A stretch of 64,000 nt of DNA, taken from NCBI GenBank assembly GCA_030323885.1, contig CM059191.1:103650292-103714291 (forward strand), given 5' to 3'. This DNA is from Branchipolynoe longqiensis (taxonomy: Eukaryota; Annelida; Polychaeta; Phyllodocida; Polynoidae). The translations under genes and the position numbers were made by a program. Below the pieces are notes generated by a model. That model was not told the DNA's origin. It searched no databases and saw nothing but the letters and a program-made list of their open reading frames with translations. Positions 43,343-53,880 of this stretch are shown one piece after another. Each line of letters begins with the position of its first letter. The stretch's first letter is position 1.

Positions 43343-44290
43343 GGCACGGTGGCCGAATCGGTAGAGCGCGGGCCTCGTATGTGGAAGGTCGGGAGTTCGG
43401 TTCCTGGTGTAGCCATATGATTTTCGATTCTGGGGTTGTTTGTAACCTTACGACGGTTACTGGTTGCAGAACTGCAACATTAATAGAGAGGCTCCGATAA
43501 ATCGGCCCAATCTTTGGTTGAAGACGTAACTTCAGTAGGGAGTGTTGTAGAAGCTGGGGACATCTTTACAACATTGTAACGGCGAGGCGTTGGGGCGGCA
43601 GCGAATCTCTTCGGTCTGGTGGTAGTTGAGCTGTAGGTGTAGTTGAGCACTTGTATCCAGTCAGCAGGGATTCGAGGAAGGGCGTGTAAAGATGGGTGCA
43701 GCGGTGGTTCAAGCAACGAGAACAAGACAGAGAAATCGTAAAGGTGAAGGCGCCCACCCAAGAACACAACTACCCTGGTCAGGGGAAGAAGTATGCCTGG
43801 GAGAAATCGAAAGGGCAGAGTCTAGGAAAGAGAAATGAGGAGAGTTGAGTCAAAGGACCGTGTCTATTTGCTCTATGGTGACCAACCAGCGAGCCATAGA
43901 CACGGACAGAGTAAGAGTAGAAAGTGAAATGCCGGCAGGGTCCCCCTCCTGGAACTCTTTTCAGACATGTCAAGGAGGAGCAAGGCCGGCGGATAGGTGA
44001 TAGAGAGAGGTCTGGACAGAGTGCGGTCCGGATAGCAAGTGTAGTCAAACGAATGACTTATGCAATTTATACTTGCTGCTTCCTACCCTGGCTCTCAGCA
44101 TTAATAGGATAGGGCTAGGACCAGTTAGCTCAGTGTCTGGATAATGTGACTGAGTGGGATATAGGGTCATGGTGCCAGCGGCCTGAGTCCCCAGTCTGGC
44201 AGCACTGTAAAAGTGACCATGAGTATGCACTGTCACAAGTCGGTGGTACCCACCTTAGATGTTGTCAGGACTTAAAACTGCAGCAACCAA
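43343..44290 (+). mobile_element. SINE family A split by a 626-bp insertion
   Basis: Head CGGTGGCCGAATCGGTAGAG and B-box GTTCGGTTCC, then the insertion, then the body TCAAACGAATGACTTATGCA and the normal 3' end at about 44290. Confidence 0.8.
43413..44038. mobile_element. 626-bp insertion element, copy 1
   Basis: It is flanked by GTGTAG at 43407-43412 and at 44039-44044. It starts CCATATGATTTT and ends GGTCCGGATAGCAA. A second copy at 62044-62666 has matching ends and nearly the same length (623 bp), so this is a full-length unit. There are no terminal inverted repeats and no ORF. A 5-6 bp duplication and this size would suit a solo LTR, but the ends are not TG...CA, so the class is open. Confidence 0.75.
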
Positions 44291-44343
44291 CCAATCCCCT
44301 GCCCTCCTCCCCTCACATCCCACAGGGGGTGTGGTGACGCCAC

Positions 44344-44362
44344 CAGCTCCCTCTAGTGGCCA
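44344..44362 (-). promoter_or_regulatory. CTCF-like motif
   Basis: Minus strand TGGCCACTAGAGGGAGCTG matches 17 of 19 positions of the vertebrate consensus. It sits in a non-SINE stretch just after the family A tail. Confidence 0.35.
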
Positions 44363-44439
44363 GGTCTGTTTGAACGGCTTTGTAAATACGGTAATACAAA
44401 CAAGGCCCATTTTAATTATGTCTACGTGGTGTACCCTTT

Positions 44440-44447
44440 TCTTTTTT

Positions 44448-44482
<35 letters not shown>

Positions 44483-44485
44483 GTC
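44440..44485. repeat. CTTT microsatellite
   Basis: (TTTC)n, about 10 units. Confidence 0.95.
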
Positions 44486-44749
44486 TTGCTTGCTGTTCGT
44501 TTCCTTTAACACGTGACCGGTAGGGGTACATCCTTTATCCACCAACCTCAGTAAACAAATCCGCAGCAGTCTGGTCATAATAAATGTTCAATTTAATTTA
44601 TTCAATTCTTCTTTGTTTTAAATGACAACTATAAGAAATATATTATTAACAGTTTGCGAACTGGTTCCGGGCAGCTGGCTGTTTGGCTTTGTTGAGACAG
44701 ATGGCATGACGCAGGCATTAAGATGTTCAATGAAGGCCCCGCCCCTCAC

Positions 44750-45070
44750 CTTCCGCACCACCGCTCCCCTCCACACCTCCGTCTCTCCTCCCACCATTCT
44801 ATCCTTCTGTCCGCTTCCTTCCCCTTCTTCCCCGCTCTCCCTGTCTCATGTCCCCCTCCCCTCCTCTACCCCCCCTTCCCTTCATCTTCCTACCATCACC
44901 TGTTCTTTAGCTCTCCTCCCTTTCTTCTGATACCTCCTCCTCCCCTTCCCCTCCCATCCTTCATACATACCCTCCTACCCTCCCCCTCCCCCCATACCCC
45001 CCCCCCCTTCTCATCTATCCCACCCACAATCCCATTCCCCCTCCCCTCCTACTGATCTTCCTTCCTCTTC
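44750..45070. repeat. pyrimidine tract
   Basis: CCTTCCCCTTCTTCCCCGC-type sequence; frames across it are artefacts. Confidence 0.85.
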
Positions 45071-45167
45071 TTCGTCCCCTTCCCTCTGCCCCTCTTCCCT
45101 GTCCACCAGCTGAACCTCCTGCAAACGACCACCGAGTAATGAGTGCGCATGCGACCGGGTGGGGGCA

Positions 45168-45262
45168 GAGAGTGGAGAGCGAGAGTGGAGAGCGGAGAGC
45201 AGAGAGCGGAGAGTGGAGAGCAGAGAGCGGAGAGCGGAGAGCGGAGAGCGGATGGGCCAGGA
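45168..45262. repeat. AGAGCGG 7-bp array
   Basis: GAGAGCGGAGAGTGGAGAGC words, about 12 units of 7 bp. Confidence 0.9.
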
Positions 45263-45410
45263 GCGGGGAGCACCCGGGCGGGGGGCGGGTGGGGAGTGGA
45301 CTGGGGGCGACCGTGCGGGGAGCGGGCGTGGAGCGCCTGGGGGGTCGAGAGGGGGCCGGTCGGGTGGGGCAAAGGGGCGGGGTGTGGGGGGAGGGCTGGT
45401 GGGCGGCCGG

Positions 45411-45737
45411 ATGGTGTTTGGCGTTCACGGTGCCAATTTCCGGTCTGAATTAATGTCGACCCGGGAATGGACTTTACTGTCGGCCACAGTGAACCGTGCG
45501 ACCAAGTCAACCTCTGATCTGAACGAGCTTGGCACCGGATGTGACGTCAGCAGTATGCACAGCCCAGACTATGAGGTTGTCCATTTGACCTGTGACCCGG
45601 AAGTCAATGGACTGCGTTCGCCTCTGCTGTTTTCACGCTGGATTCTTTGTATCATGTTAGTGAGGTTTTCTTTCCGAAAGGTTGGGCCCCACCCCCCTGT
45701 GCCCCTCCCTTATGCACCCCCCCCCCCTCATTGGTAG
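45411..45737 (+). CDS. open frame in a GC island, possible first exon
   Basis: ATG at 45411 opens 108 codons; the first 90 residues have normal, mixed composition (MVFGVHGANFRSELMSTREW at the start), unlike the repeat-driven frames around it. A GTTAGT donor-like site lies near 45656. A GCGCATGCGACC word upstream (45147) could be an NRF1-type promoter site. No partner exon was found and no family is recognised, so coding status is uncertain. Confidence 0.3.
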   Translation: MVFGVHGANFRSELMSTREWTLLSATVNRATKSTSDLNELGTGCDVSSMHSPDYEVVHLTCDPEVNGLRSPLLFSRWILCIMLVRFSFRKVGPHPPVPLPYAPPPPHW

Positions 45738-46139
45738 CATTGGATTCACCACCCACTCCTTGCATCTCCCATTCCACAGAGGTAATCACAATGCAGTCCT
45801 TTATTGGGCAATATCAGTAGCCCCCCATTGCTAGGTACAATGATGGTTCCTCTCCGTCGTGTGTCACTGAGGTAATCATAAAACTAGTCCTTTAAGGGTA
45901 AGGTGACTGTTAGCCCCCATTGCTAGGCACAATGATGGTCCCTCTGCGGGGTGGGGTACCCCTCCCTGGTTAGGCGCAATGAGGCCCCTGGTGGTACCAT
46001 CCTGAAGTAGGTATACTGAACGATTCCCGTTTCTGTGTGTAGTTGTACTTCCTCCCCCCTCTCCGCGGATGTACAATATCCTGGTGTGCAGGAAACATAT
46101 GTAATACCTTCAATGGTAGACCCCCCTGTAAGACCAGTA

Positions 46140-46536
46140 TTAAGCTAAGATTCCTTACACGCGGTATGCGGTATGCGAATGCGAATGCGGCAAAAAATCG
46201 AAACGCCTTGAAGTCAATGGGCTACATCCCTTACACGCAGTATGCGAATGCGAATGCGAATGCGGCAACTCGATCGGTCCCTGTAGCGATCGGTGCGGCA
46301 TGCGGCATGCGGTATGCGAATAGAAATGTCAGTCGAACTTGTCCATTAGTTTTAGACTAGGAGAGGCGACTGATCATTATGGAACGGTCACAGACAGGGG
46401 TGCTGAGTGGAAATATCTGGTAGTGGTGGTGGTGGGGAGAAGCTTGCCGCTTACCGTGTAGAAGGAATCCTCCCATTCGCATGCCGCATGCCGCATGCCG
46501 CATACAGCATACTGCGTAGAAGGAATCTTAGCTTTA
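46140..46536. mobile_element. MITE whose arms are short tandem repeats
   Basis: AAGCTAAGATTCCTTACACG at 46142 is mirrored by GTAGAAGGAATCTTAGCTTT at the right end. Next to each end lie tandem GAATGCGAATGCGG / CCGCATGCCGCATG runs, and a second internal start (CATCCCTTACACGCAGTATG, 46224) repeats the left arm. Confidence 0.75.
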
Positions 46537-47204
46537 GTCCTTCCTTGATGAGGTACAATGGCTCCCCGCCCCCAGTCCATCCCACCTCCCCCACCCCCCC
46601 TATAGTAGGTATAATGGGAGCCCCATGTGTAGGAATTATATTGACCTCCCCTTTTAGCTTGAGGTAGGTACAATGGTATCCTACCCCTTTAGCCCTAATA
46701 TCAGCCCACCCTTGGTGTAGGAACAGTGATAGCCCATACTCCAGCCCCATCCCTCTCTCCCCGACCCCCAGAGTAGGTATACTGGTGTAGGAATTATATT
46801 GACCTCCCCTTGACGTCGGTGCAATGGTAGCCCCCCCCCCCCCCCACCGCCACCCCATTAAGGACTAATAACAGCCCTCCTCCCCCACCCCCGCTTTAGG
46901 ACTAATATTAGCCCTTCCTTGCCTCCCACACACACACTCTCCATCCCCCCCCCCCGAGTAGGTATAATGGACGGGCCGGCCGGCCAGCCTTGCCGACACC
47001 CGGCTCAGAGGGAAGCCACTCGGCCCACACCCGCCATGTTTGCCCGCCTCCCCACTCCCTCAGGCCGGCGAATAACCGTAATTTAGTAAGCTGCCTTTCG
47101 CCTGACCAGTCCTCCACTCTCCATGCACCTCTCTAGTGGCACAACAAACGGCGCGACACCGTCCGAGCAGGCGCGTGCGTCCGGGCTGGCGGGGGGGGGG
47201 GGGG

Positions 47205-48395
47205 GGGCATTCGCTGTGAGACACCGATTGGGGCAGTGGGGGGACTTTCGTGGTGAGAAGCCAATCAGGGCAGTTGGGGAACATTTGTCATGAGACACTG
47301 ATCGGGAGAGGGGGTATATTCGTCATGAGACATGGATTGGGACAGGGGGGTATATTCGTCATGAGACATGGATTGGGACAGGGGGGTATATTCGTCATGA
47401 GACACCGAGATTGGGACAGGGGAGTATATTCGTCATGACACACTGATCGGGACAGGGGGTATATTCGTCATGATACACCGATTTGGACAGGGGGGTATAT
47501 TCGTCATAAGACCCCGAGATTGGGACAGGGGGAATATTCGTCATGAGATACTGACAGGACAGGGAGGTATATTAGTCATGAGACACCCATTTGGACAGGG
47601 GGGTATATTCGTCATGAGACACCGAGATTGGGACAGGGGGTATATTCGTCATGAGACACCGATTGGGACAGGGGGCATATTCGTCATGAGACACCGGTTG
47701 GGAGAGGCGGGTATATTCGTCATGAGACACTGATTGGGACAGGGGGTATATTCGTCATGAGACACCGATTGGGACAGGGGGGTATATTCGTCATGAGACA
47801 CCGAGATTGGGACAGGGGGTATATTCATCATGAGACACTGATTGGGACAGGCGGGTATATTCATCATGAGACACCGACTGGGACAGGTGGTATATTCGTC
47901 ATGAGACACCGATCGGGACAGGGAGGTATATTCGTCATGAGACACCGATTTGGACAGGGGGCTATATTTGTCATGAGATGCCGAGATTGGGACAGGGGGT
48001 ATATTCGTCATGAGACACCGATTGGGACAGGGGGTATATTCGTCATGGGACACGAATAGGTGCAGGTGGAAGGACATTTGCCTTGAGACACCGACTGGGG
48101 AGTTGAGAGGGGACATTTGCCATGAGACACTGAGTGCAGGGAGGGGCAGGGACATTTGCCATGAGACATCGATCAGAGCAGGGGGAGGGGGGGGGCATTC
48201 TCCTTGAAACACCGACCGGGGCATGGAGGGGGGTCATATTTACTGTGAGACCCCAATCGGGGTTGTGGGAAAGGGGACATTCACCATGCGACACCGATTC
48301 GGAAAGTGTGTGCAGGGACCTTCGCCGTGAGACACCGATCAGTGCGGGCGGATGGTCGGGGGAACATTTGCCATGAGACACCGATCGAGGCGGCG
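47205..48395. repeat. 36-38 bp minisatellite, about 30 copies
   Basis: Unit close to GTATATTCGTCATGAGACAC plus CGATTGGGACAGGGGG. Spacing is 36 (ATGGATTGG units), 38 (CCGAGATTGG units) or longer at both ends. Both strands stay open for 80-190 codons (GGIFVMRHRDWDRG-like on plus). Not a CRISPR array: the units are contiguous and have no unique spacers. Confidence 0.9.
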
Positions 48396-48649
48396 GCCAT
48401 TTTCTCAGAGGACACGCGGGGAATGGGATTCGGTGGCGGAAAATTCCAATTAAAAAGGAGGAGCATTAGCGGAATGTTTATCTGATTGTTGCGGTGCTGA
48501 ACGGTGGGATTTGCGTCGTAAAGGCGAGATAAAATCAAATTGACTTCAGTCTGAATGTTGCAGTCGGAAAGCTGGTCAGTTCCTGTCTCATTGCGTCGAC
48601 TGTCCGTGAGAATGTGTCTGCAGTGGGATCCCACTCCTCTGTTCCTATT

Positions 48650-48960
48650 GTTCCCTTGCATAACTTTCCTCTCTTCTCCTTCATCCCTTCCTTTTCTGTC
48701 CACTCTCCTCATTCTCTCAAATTCCTATCCCCCACCCTCTCATTCCCCTTCTTCTCTGCTGCTCTCTCTGTCCTTCTCCTCTGCTCCTCTCTCTGTCCTT
48801 CTCCTCCCCGCTCCTCTCCTAAGTCTGTCTCTTCTGCGCTACTCCCTCATTCCTTTCATCTCCTTATCTTCTACATCTGCCTGCTCCTTCTCCTGTCCTC
48901 CCATCCGCCCTTGATCTATCTCCCTCTCCTGTCCCCCTTTGTCTTCCTCTCCCTCTAGTT
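48650..48960. repeat. pyrimidine-rich tract
   Basis: CTTCTCCTCTGCTCCTCTCT-type; leads into the longer tract that follows. Confidence 0.75.
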
Positions 48961-50140
48961 ATTTCTGTCCTGTCTCTCCCTTCTGCCTCCACTCTCTTCC
49001 CCGATTCTTTCTTCCACTCCTCCACTCCTCCACTCTTCCACGCCCCCACTCTTCCACTCCCCACTCATCCTCTCCCCGATTGTTCCACTCATCCACTCTT
49101 CCACTCATCCACTCCCCTATCCCTCCTCCCATTTGTCCACTATTCCCCTCCAACTCCTACCTACTCCCACACTCCCCCCATTCACACACACCCACTCGCT
49201 TAATCCCCCACTCCCCCACTACCACCCCCACTCACTCCTCCACTCCCAGACTCCCCCACCCCAGTCCCTCACGGCTTACTCCCCCACTCCCTTACTACCC
49301 CACTCCCCTATTTCCATCCCTCCACTCCCTACTTCGTCATTCCCCCCACTCACCCACCACCCACTGCCTCACACCCACTCACTCACTCCTCACTCCCGCA
49401 CCTCACTCTCCCACTCCCCTTCGACCCCACTCCCATCCCCCACTCCCCACTCCGTCATTCCCCCACTCACCCACCACCCACTGCCCACCACCCACTCACT
49501 CACTCACTCTTCACTCCCCCACTCCACTCCCTACTCCCCCACTCCCTTACTACCTCACTCCCCCACTCCCATCCCCCACTCCCCACTCCATCATTCCCCA
49601 CTCACCCCACCACCCACTGCCCACACACCCACTCACTCACTCACTCTTCACTCCCCCATCTCCACTCCCTACTCCCCCACTCCCTTACTACCTCACTCCC
49701 CCCTCCCACCTCCCCCACTCCCCACTCCCCACTCCATCATTCCCCCATCACCCACCACCCACTGCCCACCACCCACTCACTCACTCACTCTTCACTCCCC
49801 CACTCCACTCCCTCCTCCCCCACTCCCTTACTACCTCACTCCCCCACTCCCATCCCCCACTCCCACTCCATCATTCCCCACTCACCCACCACCCACTCAT
49901 TCACTCACTCTTCACTCCCCCACTCCACTCCCTACTCCCCCACTCCCTTACTACCTCACTCCCCCCACTCCCATCCCCCACTCCCCACTCCGTCATTCCC
50001 CCCTTCACCACCACCCCTCCCCACTTACTCAGTCCCTACTCACCAACTTCCATTCCCCCACTCCCATCCCCCCACTCCTCCATTCCCGCACACACCCAAT
50101 CCCCCACTCCCCTCACCCCCCTCACCCCCCCCCCCTCACA
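48960..50140. repeat. 1.2-kb pyrimidine satellite with higher-order unit
   Basis: Basic words CCACTCCC / CTCACTCA, arranged in a higher-order unit of about 120-150 bp marked by TCATTCCCC at 49338, 49457, 49592, 49737, 49871 and 49994. G is almost absent on plus. The 494- and 336-codon frames crossing it are artefacts. Confidence 0.9.
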
Positions 50141-50149
50141 TAAAGGCCC

Positions 50150-50423
50150 CGACTGCAGACACGCAGCCAGGCCCGGTAATGGGGGAATTTATCTCAGTCG
50201 GAATTGGGTCAATCTGTCCTTTGCTGTGAGCAGTTCATGCATTCGGGAGCAGCTCAGACGGTGGGACCTAGATGTATGCACGCCGCTGATCAGGGCTTAC
50301 CAGGAGCCGAGTGCAGTAATTGTCCTGCGGAGGCGGGCTGTGGTAGCGGGGAGCCGGCTACCAGGGTACGGCCGAACCGGTGTCGTCACAGTTAGCACAG
50401 GCACTGCCCGACTTGAGACCTAA
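50150..50423 (+). CDS. open frame downstream of the satellite, possible exon
   Basis: After the satellite the same plus frame continues for about 90 codons with ordinary composition (for example SSSCIREQLRRWDLDVC and RAYQEPSAVIVLRRR) to a stop just before a SINE. A pyrimidine tract followed by ACTGCAG and ACACGCAG could act as acceptor. The minus strand has a competing GTAAGC donor at about 50300. Undecided. Confidence 0.2.
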
Positions 50424-50432
50424 ATAGTGTTG

Positions 50433-50610
50433 TGGGTTATGAATATTGGAAATATTGCACCTAGAGTGGTAATCGAACCCGCATCTCTTGCATTCTGGTC
50501 CAGTGGGCTAAACATTGCAGCACCTAGGCTCCCTGATGTCACCACCTTACCCACGGGTACCTGTCTATGTGGCTCCTTGCCTGAGAGGTCAGTGGAGACT
50601 ACTACTACTA
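50433..50610 (-). mobile_element. tRNA-derived SINE (family C)
   Basis: tRNA-like part at 50459-50529 (71 nt), with B-box GGTTCGATTACC on the minus strand. Its upstream (minus) side is extended by the 43-bp array at 50590-50800. Confidence 0.7.
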
Positions 50611-50800
50611 GTACTACACTCGTACTCCTAGAATTTAAGTATTTTAAATGGTCCGACAACTACACTCGCCCCTTAGAATTCTAAGTATTCTAAATGGTCC
50701 TACTACTACACTCGTCCCCCTAGAATTGTACCTCTTTTAAATGATCCTACTATTACACTAGTCCCCCTAGAATTGTAAGCTTGTAAATGGTCCTTTAATG
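50590..50800. repeat. 43-bp repeat joined to SINE family C
   Basis: ACTACACTCGTCCCCCTAGA, then ATT-TAAGTATTTTAAATGGTCC, about four copies. The single-copy version of the same word (CACTACACTCGTCCCCC) adjoins the SINE copy at 1680, and both are followed by a shared AATGCTTACA...GGCAATGCACTTAC block. Confidence 0.75.
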
Positions 50801-50889
50801 CTTACAGTTACATATATACAGGCAATGCACTTACAATGCTACATACATACACTGGGTAGGTTCAACCACCCTACAGTGCGTAGCTTTGT

Positions 50890-51600
50890 AGTTATGTTAG
50901 AAAATAGATTCCATTTAAAGTACCCATTTGTTTTATTTAATATATAGAAGAATGTGTAACTCATTGCTGAACCCAAACTGATAGGATGGAAAACAGACAT
51001 GTTTGGTATTTAATGTTTAAAGTGTATTGGATCCAGATTAAATTTGTATGGAGTGCATCGGACATGATAGAGGTATCTGGTCAAGTTGCAATGACATGGT
51101 GGTAGCTGGGATGTGAGAATGAGGGGTGCACCTGAGCTGCACCCATCTGTACTGTCCTGGAATCTCAAGATGGCCACCATAAAGAGTAAAATAACAATAT
51201 GCCATGGATCAACGACATCATGTACCTTCAATAATGTCATGTACCTTCAATAATATCATGTACCTTCAATGCCATGCCTGTAGGAGTGTTGGAGAGATTA
51301 AAAGCCTGTGAGAGCTGGCAGTCACAACTGGGCCAATCATGTGACAAAAGGTGCTTTTGTGTCCATCTTACATTCTGTGCTATACGCACTGTAGCCACTT
51401 CACTATTATAGACATGCAACTATAGGACTCAGCTACACCACACCATTTCCTATACTACACCCTCTGGTACTTTATGGTATTTTATATATATTTAACGTGC
51501 ATTGCATTATAGCTCGTTTCATTTATAAAGATCTGGCGACCACCTTTTAAAATGGATTAGCCCATAGATTACAGCTTGTACTGGATCCAGGTCATGGTAA
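50890..51600. other. unique stretch, no gene seen
   Basis: A small AATGTCATGTACCTTCAAT triplication lies at 51205-51275. No convincing exon. Confidence 0.35.
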
Positions 51601-51616
51601 CCAGTGTCATGCGGTG

Positions 51617-51797
51617 GGGGGGGTGATGAAAATTAGAAATATTGCACCTAGAGTAGGAATAGAACCCAAATCCCTTGCATTCCGGGCCAGTGTGCTAACC
51701 AGTACACCACCTAGGCTCCCTGATGTCACCTCCCTACCTACGGGTACCTGTCTATGCGGTTCTTTACCTGAGAAGTCAGTGTGGAATACTACAATAT
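51617..51797 (-). mobile_element. tRNA-derived SINE (family C)
   Basis: tRNA-like part at 51646-51716 (71 nt), A-box GTGTACTGGTTAGCAC on the minus strand. Confidence 0.7.
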
Positions 51798-52029
51798 GAT
51801 GAATTCCTTGCACGCAGACACCAGTCAATGGGTTATTATCTGATGTGGAAGCTGAAGGAGCATTAAGGAGGGAGCCGGGGAGTGCTTCGTAGAGTGTGCT
51901 TTAATGAGTCTTAACATTAATAGTGCTGGGTATTCATATTAAATGGGTTATTAATCATGAAGGTTATTAATTATTACTTGTTTATAAGCTATTGTCATCG
52001 ATGTTATCTGTCCTCGTGTGCGCAAGGAA

Positions 52030-52300
52030 GGGAGTTTGGTTGCCGGTCGAGTTAAAGCAATGACTTTTAAAATTGATACTTGTCGCTTCACTAGCCTGGC
52101 GCTCAGCCTTAATACTAGGATAGGGCAAGGACTGGTTAGCTCAGTGTCAGGATAATGTGACTGAGTGGGATATCGGGTCATGGTGCCGGCGGCTTTATTT
52201 CCCAGTGGTGCAGAGGTATTAAGTCACCTTGAGCATGCACTGTCACAAGTCAGTACCCATCCTCATATTATCTTTGATGCTGCTAGGACGTAAAACAACC
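52030..52300 (+). mobile_element. SINE family A
   Basis: Body from GTCGAGTTAAAGCAATGACT to the tail GCTGCTAGGACGTAAAACAA; the tRNA-like head is truncated. Confidence 0.7.
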
Positions 52301-52369
52301 GACCATGTTATGTTATACAACCATTATGTATTGCTAGGGAATGAAGTAGATATGATCCAGAGAGAATGC

Positions 52370-52775
52370 TTTATCAATACCTCAGGGAGTTTAACGTCCC
52401 TGCCCTGCAGTGTTGTAAATGACTGCCTTGTGGTACAGGTTCTTGACAGAACCGAAGGATAAGGGAGCAAACCCTAAACAGAAAACCATGTCACTGTGGC
52501 AGCATTAAGGGCTGTTGATGTATGGAACTCCCAACATCTCCCGACCAGCCATTGCAGGGATAAATAGTTTTGCGCCTGTCTTGACATGTTCTTGCCGGTG
52601 TGAAACCTCTATTTGCTCCCCGAAAGAGTGCTGCTGGTAACTTGCAAAAGCCAGCAGCACTTCAACACTTTTGCAGGCAGCTTTCATGAAATGTAAATGG
52701 ACAGCGGCAGTCAAGTAATGAAAGCAGTCTTTGTCGCATCATGACCGACAGCATGATGATGATGATGATGATGAT
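52370..52775 (+). mobile_element. retroposon with ATG-repeat family, short copy
   Basis: Begins TCAATACCTCAGGGAGTTTA (5' hairpin half lost), follows the 10178 copy, and ends in (GAT)n at 52754-52775. Confidence 0.75.
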
Positions 52776-52884
52776 GAGGTATTAGGTAGAGACATTCTTA
52801 TATAAATGTAATGATATTACATATCACATAACCTGATAAGAAACTGGGCGAGCCTATGGAAAGTCGGGCACGTTTTTATCAGGG

Positions 52885-53130
52885 TATATTTTGTTGTTAT
52901 GGTATTTGTTGATTAATTAGTCAAAATCTCAATCACGGATAATCGGTTTTCCCCATTCCTCTGCTCCGTCTCCAATCTTAGTAATACTAAATCCCAGGCA
53001 AGATAGCAGCGAGTATAAAATTTGTAGTAATCAGTTTGATTCAGTCGAGGGTTTAGATTTGGGAATCAAATTCCATGACCAGCCAAATGGTACGAAAGTG
53101 CTCAAATCATTTGGCGAACCCGTCTGGACT
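52885..53130 (-). mobile_element. SINE family A head with tail B, diverged minus copy
   Basis: Tail B (GATTAATTAGTCAAAATCTC, CATTCCTCTGCTCC) at left and the eroded tRNA-like head at right (GAACCCGTCTGGACTTG). Confidence 0.5.
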
Positions 53131-53173
53131 TGCGTATATCTAATAATATAATATGTAATATCCCAGTGCTTAC

Positions 53174-53494
53174 ATGAGATTTCACCGTTACAATCACGTG
53201 ACCGGTTTCCCGTAAGTGCGTCACGGACGACTTCCGGCTTAGCGTGACTGGAACCAAGTGCACATCTAGTCGGAGACAAATTGTTTGCTTCGTTATCCGC
53301 ACCCGCCGCGACGTGGCATGGCGCCCCCTGGCAGGGATGTACGGAACTACTTGTTCTGGAGGAGGGATTGCCTCGTTCTGAATCCTCGGCCACTAATTGA
53401 GATCCACCATTACTGTCCGTGTTGCATGCAGAGCGCAGTGATCGTGTAGGCACCCATAATGGCGTCGGTTTTTCTGAGTCTTCTCCCGCTAAAG
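53174..53494 (-). CDS. possible exon overlapping a promoter-like block
   Basis: The minus strand is open for over 105 codons between an acceptor-like TTTGACTTTAG and a GTAAGC donor (53173). The peptide is Ser/Asn/Asp-rich but not repetitive (GEDSEKPTPLWVPTRSLRS). No ATG is available in the frame. The same DNA carries TCACGTGACC (53194), ACTTCCGG (53230) and a CTCF-like site (53319-53337), so it may be regulatory instead. Confidence 0.25.
53319..53337 (-). promoter_or_regulatory. CTCF-like motif
   Basis: Minus strand core AGGGGGCGCCA is a perfect 11-base match to the consensus core; 15 of 19 overall. Confidence 0.35.
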
Positions 53495-53880
53495 TCAAAT
53501 TGCAATAATTCAGTCTTTTGGTCTACTTCAGATTCACACTCGTTGATGCGAGATAATTATTTCAAGTGATTGTCGAAGGATACCCACGGAGAAACTCCCA
53601 GTCAGACCAGCGATTGGATACTAATACAATGCCAGTATGCGTAGATAATTAATTACAATTAGTTAATAAATAATAACAGCAAGCTACAACTAGCCCCATT
53701 TATATCCGCATAGCCGGGTGCAACAACTTCAAAAATATAATTATTTGGATAGTTTTGCTGATCTACACCACTTAGCAATCTAAGATCATTTTAAAAGGTA
53801 AAGCAGCAGGCTCTTTTTGCGACGACAGACATACTCACGGACATTCACCTTATGTTATTATAATTATATATATATAATAA

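Noticed and set aside
43343..43415. tRNA gene at the family A SINE head
   Set aside because: It has A- and B-box-like words but no acceptor-stem complement and is followed by the SINE body.
47205..48395. Regular array as a possible CRISPR
   Set aside because: Units are contiguous and vary by substitution; there are no unique spacers or cas genes, and the DNA is clearly eukaryotic.
48939..50143. Open frames of 494 and 336 codons on the plus strand
   Set aside because: They follow the CCACTCCC/CTCACTCA satellite and encode only Pro/Ser/Thr/His/Leu repeats. G is nearly absent from the strand, so stops are absent by composition. Only the last 90 codons of the longer frame were kept as a weak candidate.
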